Program-made: the position numbers and the translations under genes
Assembly (NCBI RefSeq): GCF_003862435.1
Contig: NZ_RHGY01000001.1
Coordinates: forward strand, 326,757-390,756
Length of the DNA: 64,000 bases
Direction: 5' to 3'
Source of the DNA: Weissella viridescens
GTDB lineage: Bacteria; Bacillota; Bacilli; Lactobacillales; Lactobacillaceae
Shown: positions 16,136-25,218 of the stretch, in pieces
Position numbering within the stretch: the stretch's first letter is position 1
Layout: every line of letters starts with the position of its first letter
Notes under the pieces: generated by a model
Told to the model about the DNA's origin: nothing
Database searches by the model: none
What the model saw: the letters and a program-made list of their open reading frames with translations, nothing else

Positions 16136-17821
16136 ATGGGACACACACGTTGGTGGAAAGATGAAGTGATTTATCAGGTGTATCCACGTTCATTTCAGGA
16201 TACGAATGATGATGGGATTGGAGATTTACCGGGAGTTATTCAGCATCTAGATTACTTAAAAAATTTAGGGATCACGATGATTTGGCTGTCACCAATATAT
16301 AAATCGCCGATGGTCGATATGGGATATGATATTGCAGATTACCAAGCCATTGACCCACAGTTTGGTACTATGGATGATTTTGATGATTTGTTGGACGCAG
16401 CTAAGCAAAGAAACATGAAAATAGTCATGGATTTAGTTGTTAATCACACCTCTGATCAACATGAATGGTTTCAAAAAGCATTAGCGGATAAAAATAGTCC
16501 ATATCGTGATTACTATATTTTTAAAAAGACGGTGGATGGGAATGTCCCAAACAATTGGCGAGCCATCTTTGGTGGCTCAACTTGGACTGAAGTGCCAGGT
16601 GAACCAGGTACTTATTATTTCCATACCTTTGCACCTCAACAACCTGAGTTAAATTGGGAGAATCCAAAATTACGTCAAGAGATTTATCAAATGATTAATT
16701 GGTGGATGGAGAAGGGTGTTGCCGGTTGGCGCGTGGATGCAATAACGCATTTAAAAAAGGATTTGGATTGGGCAAGTATTCCAGCTGATGCTGATGATGG
16801 TCTTGTATCCGTTGTTAAAAAGGGACAGAACCGTCCAGGAATTGATGCGTTTTTGGACGAGTTAAAGTGTGAGACGTTTGACAAGTACGATGCCATTACG
16901 ATTGGTGAGGCATATGGGGTACCTGAATCCGACTTGCCAAATTATATTGGACCTGATGGATATTTTTCGATGATTTTTGATTTTTCATATATGAATATTG
17001 AAGTTGCCGATGTGAATGAATGGTATTTGGGACCATCCAGTTGGACAACCAAGGATTTAAAGGCCATTCTGTTTAAAAGCCAAGCTGATATAAGCGCTGT
17101 TGATGGACGGAGTGGGAATGTTCTAGAAAACCATGATCAGCCGCGCGCTTTATCAAAGTTAGTACCAAATGCAAAGTATCAAACTGGTACGGCAGCAAAG
17201 GCGCTAGCAACCATGTACTACTTCCTACCTGGAGTGCCGTTTATTTATCAAGGTCAAGAAATTGGGATGAAGAACTTTGAACGCCATACCATTCAAGAAT
17301 TTAATGATGTCTCATCAATTAATAACTATGAAATGGCGTTAAAGAAGGGCTATTCTGAGAAAGAGGCGTTAAAGACGGTTAATGCCAAATCTCGAGACAA
17401 TGCCCGGACGCCGATGCAATGGGATTCGACAAAGTATGCTGGTTTTTCAAAACATGAGCCATGGCTTGAAATGGGCAATGATCGATCATGCATAAACGTT
17501 GTTGATGAGTTACCAGATTCTCACTCTGTGGTGAACTTTTACAAACAAATGGCTGAGATGAGAAGTGATGATCGTTATCATGACATTTTGATTGATGGCG
17601 CATTAGTTGAACTTCAAAACGTACCAGATGATGTGATTGCTTACCAACGAAAACTAGGTAATCAAATTATAACTGTTCTTATAAACCTTGGAACACACGA
17701 GGAAAATGTAACACTACCTGAGATGGCAAGACGAGTTATTTTAAATAATAATGTACCTATGAATCTAACTGATTCGAACTTAGTGTTACCACCGTACACA
17801 TCGATTGTTTTGGTTTCATAA
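16136..17821 (+). CDS. GH13 alpha-glucosidase, probably alpha-1,4-acting
   Basis: 561 residues, TIM-barrel GH13 (subfamily 31-like). Region I is DLVVNHTSD, region II GWRVDAITH (Asp nucleophile near residue 198), region III IGEAYG (acid/base Glu), region IV ENHDQPR. The residue after the nucleophile is Ala, whereas isomaltase-type enzymes carry Val there; known specificity work on the family links Val to alpha-1,6 and Ala/Thr to alpha-1,4 bonds. I therefore favour maltose or maltooligosaccharides over isomaltose, as an inference. It has no signal peptide, so it is cytoplasmic. The start follows GAGGG. It forms an operon with the SLC45-like transporter. Confidence 0.85.
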   Translation: MGHTRWWKDEVIYQVYPRSFQDTNDDGIGDLPGVIQHLDYLKNLGITMIWLSPIYKSPMVDMGYDIADYQAIDPQFGTMDDFDDLLDAAKQRNMKIVMDLVVNHTSDQHEWFQKALADKNSPYRDYYIFKKTVDGNVPNNWRAIFGGSTWTEVPGEPGTYYFHTFAPQQPELNWENPKLRQEIYQMINWWMEKGVAGWRVDAITHLKKDLDWASIPADADDGLVSVVKKGQNRPGIDAFLDELKCETFDKYDAITIGEAYGVPESDLPNYIGPDGYFSMIFDFSYMNIEVADVNEWYLGPSSWTTKDLKAILFKSQADISAVDGRSGNVLENHDQPRALSKLVPNAKYQTGTAAKALATMYYFLPGVPFIYQGQEIGMKNFERHTIQEFNDVSSINNYEMALKKGYSEKEALKTVNAKSRDNARTPMQWDSTKYAGFSKHEPWLEMGNDRSCINVVDELPDSHSVVNFYKQMAEMRSDDRYHDILIDGALVELQNVPDDVIAYQRKLGNQIITVLINLGTHEENVTLPEMARRVILNNNVPMNLTDSNLVLPPYTSIVLVS

Positions 17822-17864
17822 GACCAACGCTAAGTATCCATGACAAAATATGAATCTGTATCGT

Positions 17865-17900
17865 AAGATGAACACATGTGATAATGTGTTCATCTTTTTT
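17865..17900 (+). terminator. Terminator of the alpha-glucoside operon
   Basis: AAGATGAACACAT pairs with ATGTGTTCATCTT around a 6-base loop, followed by T6. Confidence 0.9.
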
Positions 17901-18053
17901 GTGAAATATATTTATCAGTAATGCTAATTTTTAGTAGGTAGAGTACCTCTTTAAAAGTGAAAATAGTTAACATTATGAGTGGTCGTAGTAATGTATGATA
18001 GTATAAAAATCATCAAGTTTGGCTGGATTAATGAGCACATGTTGGAGGAGAAT

Positions 18054-19250
18054 ATGGTACTAAAATTATTCAGAAATAGACCGTTTTCTCTATTAACGGT
18101 TAGTTTTTTAAGCTCTTCAATAGCTAATTGGATTTATAAGTTAGCGTTACCGATTATTATTTTAGATAAGACAGGTTCCGCTTTTCATGCTGCTGGAATA
18201 TTCGGATTTTCTTTTATACCATGGGTCCTATTTTCGATATTCGGTGGGGTTGTAGCTGATACATACACGAAAAGCCGGGTTTTATTCTTGGGTAACATAG
18301 TCAGTGCGATTGGTGCAATTCTACTAATCGTTGGTACGCAAATGCAACCTATTAATATATATGTGATTTACGGAATTGTGTTTTTAATATCATCCGCAGA
18401 TCCATTAATTCATCCCAGTTTTCAAAGTCTAATTCCAGAAATCATTAATAAGAGGGAACTTGTTGCTGCAAATTCAATTATACAAACGATTGAAAATACA
18501 TTATCGGTAGTTGGTCCACTGGTTGGTGGTGGGGTCGTAACAATTCTTGGCGGATATAATACCTTGTGGTTTTCTGGTATTTTTTTTCTGATTGCTGGCT
18601 TTATGACCTTGATGATTCATTCTCATCATGAAAAGAAAGTATTTAGTTTTAAAAAAATTTGGCAAGATACGGTAGTTGGCTTGAAGTATGTATTCAATCA
18701 AAAGGTTATCCTTAGTGGAGCAATGATGTTTTTCTTTGCGAATCTTGGAACAAATATGTTTGAAGCAAATTATATGTATTTTATGACCAAAGATCTAAAA
18801 TTCAGTGTTGTGGATACCACGATTACAATGGCGATGAGTGGCGTTGGCGCACTTTTAGGTGGTCCCGTAGGTAGTAAAATAATTCCAAATTTTAAATCCG
18901 GGAAAATATTAAGCTTTAGCACTGTGGGGGCAGGGTTGCTTATTCTGTTATTGAATACAACGACGAATTTTATTTTATTAGGTTTAATTCTAGGCTGTAT
19001 CAGTTTTTTTGGTACGATTAATGTCGTCACGTACTTTACGTTGCGACAACAAACTGTACCAATTAGCTTGCTTGGACGTGTTGTGGCAGTGACTCGGATG
19101 ATGTCTTTTGCTTCAATTCCAATTGGTGCGTTCATTGGCGGTAAGATGTTAGCAGCGGGATTAGGAATGGCTACTGTCATTCTTGCAGCCGGGATCATAC
19201 GGACATTAACCGGAATATTCGCTGCTTTTTCACAGTTAGGAAAAGAATAG
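18054..19250 (+). CDS. MFS efflux-type transporter (MFS_3-like)
   Basis: 398 residues, about 12 membrane helices. The start LFRNRPFSLLTVSFLSSSIA, the SSADPLIHPSFQSLIPEI stretch and the ELVAANSI motif match the MFS_3 group (EntS and macrolide-efflux-like exporters). The substrate is unknown. The ATG at 18054 follows GGAGGAG. It stands directly upstream of an Rgg-like regulator, which in other lactic acid bacteria often controls an adjacent exporter. Confidence 0.75.
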   Translation: MVLKLFRNRPFSLLTVSFLSSSIANWIYKLALPIIILDKTGSAFHAAGIFGFSFIPWVLFSIFGGVVADTYTKSRVLFLGNIVSAIGAILLIVGTQMQPINIYVIYGIVFLISSADPLIHPSFQSLIPEIINKRELVAANSIIQTIENTLSVVGPLVGGGVVTILGGYNTLWFSGIFFLIAGFMTLMIHSHHEKKVFSFKKIWQDTVVGLKYVFNQKVILSGAMMFFFANLGTNMFEANYMYFMTKDLKFSVVDTTITMAMSGVGALLGGPVGSKIIPNFKSGKILSFSTVGAGLLILLLNTTTNFILLGLILGCISFFGTINVVTYFTLRQQTVPISLLGRVVAVTRMMSFASIPIGAFIGGKMLAAGLGMATVILAAGIIRTLTGIFAAFSQLGKE

Positions 19251-19255
19251 TTTGT

Positions 19256-19303
19256 AAATCAAAAATCTTATAGTACATAAAGATAAGCAGTATTTTTGAT
19301 TTT
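19256..19303 (+). terminator. Probable terminator after the MFS gene
   Basis: AAATCAAAAAT at 19256 and ATTTTTGATTT ending near 19303 form an 11-bp AT-rich stem with a long (about 25-base) loop. The long loop lowers confidence. Confidence 0.45.
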
Positions 19304-19444
19304 ATTTACTATGAAGACGCTGAGCTATATTATTGCGTTTGAAACAAACTTTTATAATTAGGCTTAAGCGGATGATAGATATACGGTTATTGATCTGCTA
19401 TCGTATATTTAAAATAAGATGTACATTATTGAGGGGATAATGGT

Positions 19445-20278
19445 ATGGAAATTGGGAAAATGATAAGAAAGGCTCGACAGAGTCGTAATATGACTCAGGC
19501 AGCTTTAGCGGAAGGGATTGTTTCTAGAACCTCAATAGTAAAAATTGAAATGGGTGCCCAAAATCCCTCCTATGAAACAGTCGAAAAAATCCTTGAGAAA
19601 CTAGGGTTATCAATCGTTGAACTGTATGAATTTGAAAATGACAGTATTGAATATCAATACAATCGCGTATTGTCGTCATTTAAACAACTTTTTAATTCGA
19701 CACAACTTTCAGAAATCGAAGAACTTATCCGTGCAATCGATCGATTAAATGCAGATATGAATAACCAGGTACTCGACCACGTGCAAACTGTTCTAGAAGC
19801 ATTTAGAAAAATAGATTCAGAGGATATCAATAAGTTAAAAGCGGAAGTCATGCCGGTATGGTCTTATTTAGAAAAAATTGATAATTGGTCAGAAGTAGAT
19901 TTATATCTAATTAACTTTATTCTCTATTATTTTGATGCTATTACTGCTGAAAACATTGTCAAACATGCCGTGCAAAGAATTGACAATAATTATCCGAACT
20001 TAACATCGTTAAAGAATGCGCTGCTTGTCAATCTCACGTCATTGTTCATAAATCAAGGAATCTGGGATGCTGCTGAAAATTATCTCAAAGAAAGTATTGG
20101 GCTATCCAAAAAGTTAAAGCGTGTGGATTTAGTTTACATAAATCAAATCAGATTGGCATTAATTAATCGTGATACCTCAAAACTACATGATGTTCTGGAA
20201 AAATTAAATGAGTTAGGGGATGAACAATTGTATCTGGCAATGCTAGAAGAAATTCAAAAATATAATGAAAATTTGTGA
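19445..20278 (+). CDS. Rgg/GadR/MutR-type transcriptional regulator
   Basis: 277 residues: an XRE helix-turn-helix at residues 3-58 (IGKMIRKARQSRNMTQAALA, SRTSIVKIEMG) and a helical repeat domain after about residue 65, the architecture of Rgg regulators. In streptococci these sense short secreted peptides, but many members have no known peptide. The nearest tiny frame (19311-19361) lacks a ribosome site. The gene is AT-rich and starts behind TGAGGGGA. Candidate targets are the upstream MFS exporter or the downstream glycosyltransferase. Confidence 0.75.
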   Translation: MEIGKMIRKARQSRNMTQAALAEGIVSRTSIVKIEMGAQNPSYETVEKILEKLGLSIVELYEFENDSIEYQYNRVLSSFKQLFNSTQLSEIEELIRAIDRLNADMNNQVLDHVQTVLEAFRKIDSEDINKLKAEVMPVWSYLEKIDNWSEVDLYLINFILYYFDAITAENIVKHAVQRIDNNYPNLTSLKNALLVNLTSLFINQGIWDAAENYLKESIGLSKKLKRVDLVYINQIRLALINRDTSKLHDVLEKLNELGDEQLYLAMLEEIQKYNENL

Positions 20279-20372
20279 GGAGGCTAGTGCGGCTGTTGCT
20301 TTGGCCGTCATATGAATGGTCCTTTATCGCAGACGAATGTGTACAATTTAGTATTGAAACATCCGCGAACCC

Positions 20373-20450
20373 GGAAGGATACATCGAAATTATCGTTAAT
20401 CATTTAAGCATAAAAAGAGACCTGCCAATTTACTTTGGTAGGTCTCTTTT
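20373..20450 (+). repeat. rpmA 3' end plus terminator, diverged repeat copy 4
   Basis: From GAAGGATACATCGAAATTAT the sequence aligns without gaps to the end of rpmA, its spacer and its terminator; over the first 48 bases about four fifths match, and over the 30-base hairpin about nine tenths. The stop codon is lost here. The hairpin AGAGACCTGCCAA/TTGGTAGGTCTCT still has its T-run, so it ends the Rgg transcript. Confidence 0.7.
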
Positions 20451-20460
20451 ATGTGCATTC

Positions 20461-20606
20461 GGTTAGTGTTTTATGAAGGTGTTATAAGGAAGTTGTAGGG
20501 TAACCAAGAGAACTGGATTAACCCGAATGATGTATTAGTCGAATATAAAAAATATGCTTGTCAGTTCCATATGGTTATCTGTTGTAAAACCTGAGGAGGC
20601 TTTGTC
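20461..20606 (+). promoter_or_regulatory. Structured leader of GT8 gene 1
   Basis: This 5' region is nearly the same as that before the second GT8 gene (30217-30362). Conserved arms GGTAACCA + GAACTG and CAGTTC + TGGTTATC can pair as an interrupted 14-bp helix closing about 50 bases, just before the GAGGAGG site. The arms are identical in both leaders while the enclosed loop differs. A GTTATAA -10-like box lies at its start. It may be a cis-acting RNA. Confidence 0.5.
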
Positions 20607-21476
20607 ATGTTAATGAGTATCGCGTCAACAACCGATGATAATAATACAGTTCCACTTTCGGTATTGTATACATCAATTTTAGAGAACAACTCTGATGTAG
20701 ATTTCGATTTTTATATCGTTAATGATCATTTGTCCGCTAAGAATCAAAATTTATTGAAGGCATTTCCTAAAGTCTTTAAAAATTGTCAATCAGTTTCATT
20801 TTTGGATGAGACATCTGGATATTATGCGAAAGCCAATGCATCGTCGCCAGACAGTGCCATAAAAAAGAACACCTACTACCGAATCGAAATTCCGGAACAA
20901 GTTGATGTGCCGAGATTGCTTTACCTTGACTGTGACATGGTATGTCTTGGTGATTTAAAGACGCTGTGGGAAACAGATCTACATGGACAAGTGGTGGGAG
21001 CAGTGGAGGACCAGGGATACGTGAAGCGCCTTCAGGAGATGGGAATTGATGCAAGACCTGGTCGGTACTTTAATGCGGGATTATTATTAATTGATGTCGT
21101 ACGTTGGCGTGCTGAAAATATTACTGAAAAGACCCGGAAGCTATGTAATGAACACCCAGAGAAATTACGTTATCAAGATCAAGACGCATTAAATGCAATC
21201 TTTGAGGGTGATTGGGTATATATTAATCCAAAATACAATTTACAGAGTCATTTGGCCAAAGGTGAAGGTGGTAAAAATCCCTTAGTTGAACGACAAGCAA
21301 TTGAACAAGTTGCGCTTGATGCACCGATTATTGTGCATTATACGAATTTTGATAAACCATGGCTAGTTAAAGAGAATCATCTACATCCATTGCTACAGTA
21401 TTATTATGATTATCTTGATTGTTTAATTCATGCGTTTGGTGACTTTATCACGACAGAAATACCAATTAATGAATGA
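20607..21476 (+). CDS. GT8 family glycosyltransferase, copy 1
   Basis: 289 residues of the LgtC-like GT8 fold. SIASTTDDNN at the start binds the sugar nucleotide; LYLDCDMVCLGDL carries the DxD metal site; NAGLLLIDVVRW, YQDQDALNAIF and IVHYTNFDKPW are further GT8 hallmarks. These retaining enzymes transfer glucose or galactose from a UDP-sugar to surface carbohydrate or protein. The start follows GAGGAGG. A close paralogue with the same leader lies 9.8 kb downstream. No acceptor can be named. Confidence 0.85.
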   Translation: MLMSIASTTDDNNTVPLSVLYTSILENNSDVDFDFYIVNDHLSAKNQNLLKAFPKVFKNCQSVSFLDETSGYYAKANASSPDSAIKKNTYYRIEIPEQVDVPRLLYLDCDMVCLGDLKTLWETDLHGQVVGAVEDQGYVKRLQEMGIDARPGRYFNAGLLLIDVVRWRAENITEKTRKLCNEHPEKLRYQDQDALNAIFEGDWVYINPKYNLQSHLAKGEGGKNPLVERQAIEQVALDAPIIVHYTNFDKPWLVKENHLHPLLQYYYDYLDCLIHAFGDFITTEIPINE

Positions 21477-21871
21477 AGATAGTTTCTCGAAAATAAGGTG
21501 GTACTTCATTGAAAATGTAACTAAGAGAGATTTAAAATCAGTGTTATAGTAGTAGCTGTGAAAGAGGCGTTTCCAATTTTGTGAGAAGCCTCTTTTTAAT
21601 TTGATTGGGTTGCTCATCTCTTTTGCATATTAATAAGTTTAGTTTGTTTTAAAACCACAGATTGTTAAGTAATGCTAAGCGGAGAGATCAGCGGCTATGA
21701 AATAAATCTCAGATAAGGTTACATGTGAGAATATTTCAGCTAATAGTTATTACACTGAATTAGAGTTGTAAATGACGGGAAGCGAATCGTTATTAAACAA
21801 CATTTATGATGGTTTAACTTAAATAAGTTAGATATAATAAAATATAAATTATATTAATTCGGAGAACTTAA
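21477..21871. other. Intergenic region with terminator and promoter
   Basis: Holds the GT8 terminator at 21561-21598 (AGAGGCGTTTC with GAGAAGCCTCT, T5) and, after about 230 AT-rich bases with no open frame of note, a TATAAT box at 21833-21838 for the next gene. I see nothing else in it. Confidence 0.5.
21561..21598 (+). terminator. Terminator of GT8 gene 1
   Basis: AGAGGC and GCCTCT enclose a partly paired loop and are followed by T5. Confidence 0.8.
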
Positions 21872-22447
21872 ATGGCTGGCAACGAAACTCGAAGTGCACG
21901 GAATCAATCTAAAAAGCAATTTTCTTGGGTTGTGGTTACGATACTTGCTATGGTTATTATTGGTATAGGTATAACTATTGGCGTTGTGCTGGGAAGTCAA
22001 AATAGCGGTCATGAAACTAAACATGACATGACAATGTCATCAAAAACATCAGACGTTTCAGATGATAGTAGTGGAATTGATTCGGAATCAAACACTGTGG
22101 ATGAGAACACCTCAAGTACTGTTGTTTCGGAATCGAGTCAAACAGTTGATCCTAGTGAAAATGATGGAACGGCTTCTGAAGGTGACGATGAAATGATTAG
22201 TACGCTACCTTCAGATGTGAGTCCAGATGGCGCCGGAAATTATGTATCTGCAGATGGTATGACAGCATATATACCACAAGGCAACGGCAAGTATATCACT
22301 TTACCAACTAGTTCTACACCTTACACAGGTAGGGGCTATTTGAAGCAATTGCAACTGGCAGAATATAAGCGTGAAAACCTGGAAAAAGGGATAAATCAAC
22401 TAAGCGATACACAAAAGCAAAACTTAGAAAAAATCGGGAAAAATTAA
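21872..22447 (+). CDS. Membrane-anchored surface protein with Ser/Thr/Asp-rich stalk
   Basis: 191 residues: a basic N-terminus (ETRSARNQSKKQ), one membrane helix (about 18-41), a 70-residue low-complexity stalk rich in Ser, Thr, Asp and Glu, and a C-terminal part with two similar short strands (AGNYVSADGMTAYIPQGNG) and a basic helical end. The stalk may be glycosylated, and a GT8 gene lies directly upstream, but that link is conjecture. I recognise no family. GGAG precedes the ATG. Confidence 0.55.
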   Translation: MAGNETRSARNQSKKQFSWVVVTILAMVIIGIGITIGVVLGSQNSGHETKHDMTMSSKTSDVSDDSSGIDSESNTVDENTSSTVVSESSQTVDPSENDGTASEGDDEMISTLPSDVSPDGAGNYVSADGMTAYIPQGNGKYITLPTSSTPYTGRGYLKQLQLAEYKRENLEKGINQLSDTQKQNLEKIGKN

Positions 22448-22483
22448 TTCTTCGTCAATTATAAGTATTACTTAGAGTAGAAA

Positions 22484-22519
22484 AGAGAGGCTTACCAAGT
22501 GTTTGGTAAGTCTCTTTTT
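22484..22519 (+). terminator. Terminator after the stalk protein (rpmA-type hairpin)
   Basis: GAGGCTTACCAA pairs with TTGGTAAGTCTC and is followed by T5. The stem core resembles the rpmA terminator family, but no rpmA coding end precedes it. Confidence 0.85.
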
Positions 22520-22529
22520 AGTGGCATGT

Positions 22530-22676
22530 TAAGTATTTTTTTAAGGCATTAAAATAGTCAAGTTCCTGGTTAATATGAATTAATAGGGCAGTGTGACTAA
22601 CACGTGAATTACCGGTTTCAATGGACTCTTGATAAAGAGCCGAATAGGGAAGTTTGGTAATATTTGCTCTTCTGAA
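22530..22676 (-). pseudogene. Decayed 3' fragment of a metallophosphoesterase gene
   Basis: About 145 bases match the last part of the intact minus-strand gene at 23842-24687. Identical blocks include GAATTACCGGTTTCAATGGA and CTCTTGATA, and the surrounding bases are similar, including the CGAATAGGGAAG segment. The fragment has base changes that break the reading frame and lacks the catalytic part. It lies in the same orientation on the other side of the D-lactate dehydrogenase gene, so a duplication or insertion split the region. Confidence 0.8.
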
Positions 22677-22781
22677 TTGCAATAAGTTTAACTAGATGAT
22701 AAAGTTCTAATAATGTAATTAATTTATCATTTTTAATTAAACGATGCGAAAAACTTTGAATAGTCGATTGGAGTGATTATT

Positions 22782-23786
22782 ATGAAAATAAAGATGTTTA
22801 GTGTTCGACATGATGAACAACCAGCAATTCAACAGTGGGCAAAGGAACACAACGCGCACATTGAAACAACGTCTGATGATTTTAAAACAGATACGATTAA
22901 TCAAGCCAATGGATTTGAGGTCGTTGTTATTGCACAACATGGTCCATTTGGAGGTCCATTTGGAGGCCCAGAAGTGTACCAGCAATTGGCGGATATGGGT
23001 ATTCATCATATTGCTTTGCGTATGACTGGTTATGATATCGTAGATTTTAAGGCCGCGGATGAAAATGGGATTGTTGTAACGAATGTACCAGGTTACTCGC
23101 CACGATCAGTTGCTGAAGAAGCGTTAGCGCATACAATGATTCACGTGCGCCATATTGAAGAAGCGGAATCGCGTATGCGGGAACATAATTATTCGTGGGA
23201 TGGATTGGAATCGTATGAAATTCACAATTTAACAGTGGGTATTTTAGGCGCGGGGAAAATCGGGAGTACCGTTGCGCGGATTTTTAAGGCACTAGGTGCA
23301 AGAGTCATTGCCAACGATATCGTTCAACGTCCAGAATTGGCTGACACACTTGACTATGTTTCATTTGATGAACTTTTAGATCAGAGCGATGTATTAACAG
23401 TTCATACAAATTTAGACAGTACGACGCATCATATTATCAATGAAGCGACCTTCAAAAAAATGAAAGATTCAGCCATTTTCATTAATTGCGCGCGGGGACC
23501 AATTGTTGATACAAAGGCTTTACTTGATGCAATTGAATCAGGTGAAATTGCAGCCGCAGGATTAGATACACTTGAAGGTGAGGAGAAGGTCATTGAGAAC
23601 GATTTACGTGGAACGAATCAAGATGTTTCTCTTTTTGATCGTGTGATGGCATTACCAAATGTCTCGTTGACGCCGCATATAGGTTTTTATACTGATGCAG
23701 CTGTTCAAAACATGGTGACGATTGCTTTGAATGACATTGATTTAATTTATCATGGACAACCAAGTCCACATATTGTGCATGATTAG
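22782..23786 (+). CDS. D-2-hydroxyacid dehydrogenase (D-lactate dehydrogenase)
   Basis: 334 residues. The NAD site is VGILGAGKIGSTVAR (about residue 148); the catalytic set is Arg in INCARGPIVDT, Glu near GLDTLEGEE, and His in LTPHIGFYT. The overall pattern, including LRMTGYDIVDF, follows the D-lactate dehydrogenases of lactobacilli, which reduce pyruvate with NADH. The N-terminal GPFGGPFGG is a 12-base tandem duplication (GGTCCATTTGGA twice, near 22938). The start follows GGAGTG. A second copy of D-LDH may exist outside this window; the exact 2-oxoacid substrate is not certain. Confidence 0.85.
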   Translation: MKIKMFSVRHDEQPAIQQWAKEHNAHIETTSDDFKTDTINQANGFEVVVIAQHGPFGGPFGGPEVYQQLADMGIHHIALRMTGYDIVDFKAADENGIVVTNVPGYSPRSVAEEALAHTMIHVRHIEEAESRMREHNYSWDGLESYEIHNLTVGILGAGKIGSTVARIFKALGARVIANDIVQRPELADTLDYVSFDELLDQSDVLTVHTNLDSTTHHIINEATFKKMKDSAIFINCARGPIVDTKALLDAIESGEIAAAGLDTLEGEEKVIENDLRGTNQDVSLFDRVMALPNVSLTPHIGFYTDAAVQNMVTIALNDIDLIYHGQPSPHIVHD

Positions 23787-23828
23787 AATAGCCTCGTTTA
23801 GTGATGATCACTACACGAGGCTATTTTG
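23787..23828. terminator. Bidirectional terminator between D-LDH and phosphoesterase
   Basis: AATAGCCTCG pairs with CGAGGCTATT around a 19-base loop that itself holds TAGTGATGATCACTA. T-rich on both strands; the two genes converge here. Confidence 0.85.
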
Positions 23829-23841
23829 TTTAAACATAGGA

Positions 23842-24687
23842 TTAATTTGCCAAGAATTTTTTTAAGCCATTAACATAGTCATGTTCTTGTTTGAGCTGAG
23901 TTAGTAGTGCAGCATCACGGACACGGGAATTACCGGTTTCAATGGACTCTTGATAGAGGTCCGAATAGGGAAGATTGGCGCTTTTTGCTCTTTTGACTTC
24001 TTTAGGAATGTCGTATGAAATTTTTTTGAAATTAATTTCCGCAATTCCAGCATCATCAATCGTTAAAATGGCGTACTGTGCACGGCGGTCTTTCCCAAGC
24101 TTTTCGTGTGAAAAGTATGGCTCACCAACTGATCCAGGATTTACGACCATTTGATCGGCTGCACTATATCGTAATACTTGATGATGGATGTGACCGTAAA
24201 TGGCGATATCGGTCTGTTGATTTTCAAAAAGAGCTTCAAAAGCAGGTGTATCGGCACCCGCAATCAATTCAGGACCATAATTAATATTGGGAAGATTGTG
24301 CGTCAATTGAATACTTAATCCATTTACCTCTTTGGTTGTTGATATCGGGGCGGTTTTTAAGCGATTAACATTTTTCTTTGATAAGTGATCATGAACATAT
24401 TGAACTAGTGTTCCGACGTACACATCGCTGGGGTCATTAAAATCTAACGCCCCATCCATAACTTCGAAATAGCAATCATCCCAATTACCACGCAAAAAAA
24501 CAGTCGTATTTACTTCATCAAGTAAGTCGAACAGATCATCTCCGCCTGGACCTGGCATTATTAAATCCCCTAAGAACCAAGTTTCGTCTATGTTTGATTG
24601 CTCAATGTCTCTAATGATAGATGATAGGGCAGTGTAGTTACCATGAATGTCTGAAAGAATTGCGATAGTTGTATTCATTTTTCTCAT
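23842..24687 (-). CDS. Calcineurin-like metallophosphoesterase
   Basis: 281 residues with the full metal site: DIHGN near residue 13, GDLI, GNWDD (in place of GNHD), THNLP and GHIHHQ. Similar proteins are cytosolic phosphodiesterases or protein phosphatases of unknown target. The Trp in GNWD is common in the PrpE/YfcE-like group. The start may be the first ATG or the one three codons later. A broken copy of the 3' end lies beyond the D-LDH gene. Confidence 0.8.
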   Translation of the reverse strand: MRKMNTTIAILSDIHGNYTALSSIIRDIEQSNIDETWFLGDLIMPGPGGDDLFDLLDEVNTTVFLRGNWDDCYFEVMDGALDFNDPSDVYVGTLVQYVHDHLSKKNVNRLKTAPISTTKEVNGLSIQLTHNLPNINYGPELIAGADTPAFEALFENQQTDIAIYGHIHHQVLRYSAADQMVVNPGSVGEPYFSHEKLGKDRRAQYAILTIDDAGIAEINFKKISYDIPKEVKRAKSANLPYSDLYQESIETGNSRVRDAALLTQLKQEHDYVNGLKKFLAN

Positions 24688-24851
24688 CCACTTTCTTAAA
24701 AAATTGTCGTTAAATAATTATATCATTTTTATCAATATTATAAACGCTGTTTTAAATGCGTTTTAAGGTGTAATATAAAATTAATTTCATTTAAAATTAA
24801 TCAAATGTGATAAAATAGCAATACGATAAAACTTATTAAGGGAGCGCTGGG

Positions 24852-25157
24852 ATGATATATTTAAAATTAATTATTGGAATATATGCGGTATTTACGTTAG
24901 TGGCTTCATTTCAAATGTATAAAGAAAATGGCGAACGTGTGAATATACTGACGGGTATTGTTAGTTTCATTATGGTTATTACAGCCATTTTTGCAGGATC
25001 AAAAACATTTTCAGTAGTGGGAATAGGCGGATTGCTCTATTATCAGGTAGCCGCTATTTGGCAAGGTATGAGTCATCATAATTTTCATTGGCAACATCAT
25101 GCCGTAAGATTGGTGCTGACTTGTATCTTGATTGCTTTTTTAATTTATTTTAGATAA
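24852..25157 (+). CDS. Small polytopic membrane protein, unknown family
   Basis: 101 residues with about four short membrane helices (residues 3-20, 31-48, 52-70, 84-100) and a histidine-rich loop SHHNFHWQHH before the last helix. The His cluster might bind metal. The start has AAGGGAGCG upstream. It lies 61 bases before an ABC exporter operon in the same direction and might be transcribed with it. I do not recognise the family. Confidence 0.55.
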   Translation: MIYLKLIIGIYAVFTLVASFQMYKENGERVNILTGIVSFIMVITAIFAGSKTFSVVGIGGLLYYQVAAIWQGMSHHNFHWQHHAVRLVLTCILIAFLIYFR

Positions 25158-25218
25158 ATGGTTCTCAATGAACGGGAAATTCAGCTAATTTAATAACAAT
25201 AATTGTGAGGCGAACACG

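Noticed and set aside
20287..20466. 60-codon GTG frame after the Rgg gene with a good GGAGG site
   Set aside because: It reads through the diverged rpmA-end repeat and its terminator hairpin, so the protein would be composed of non-coding repeat sequence.
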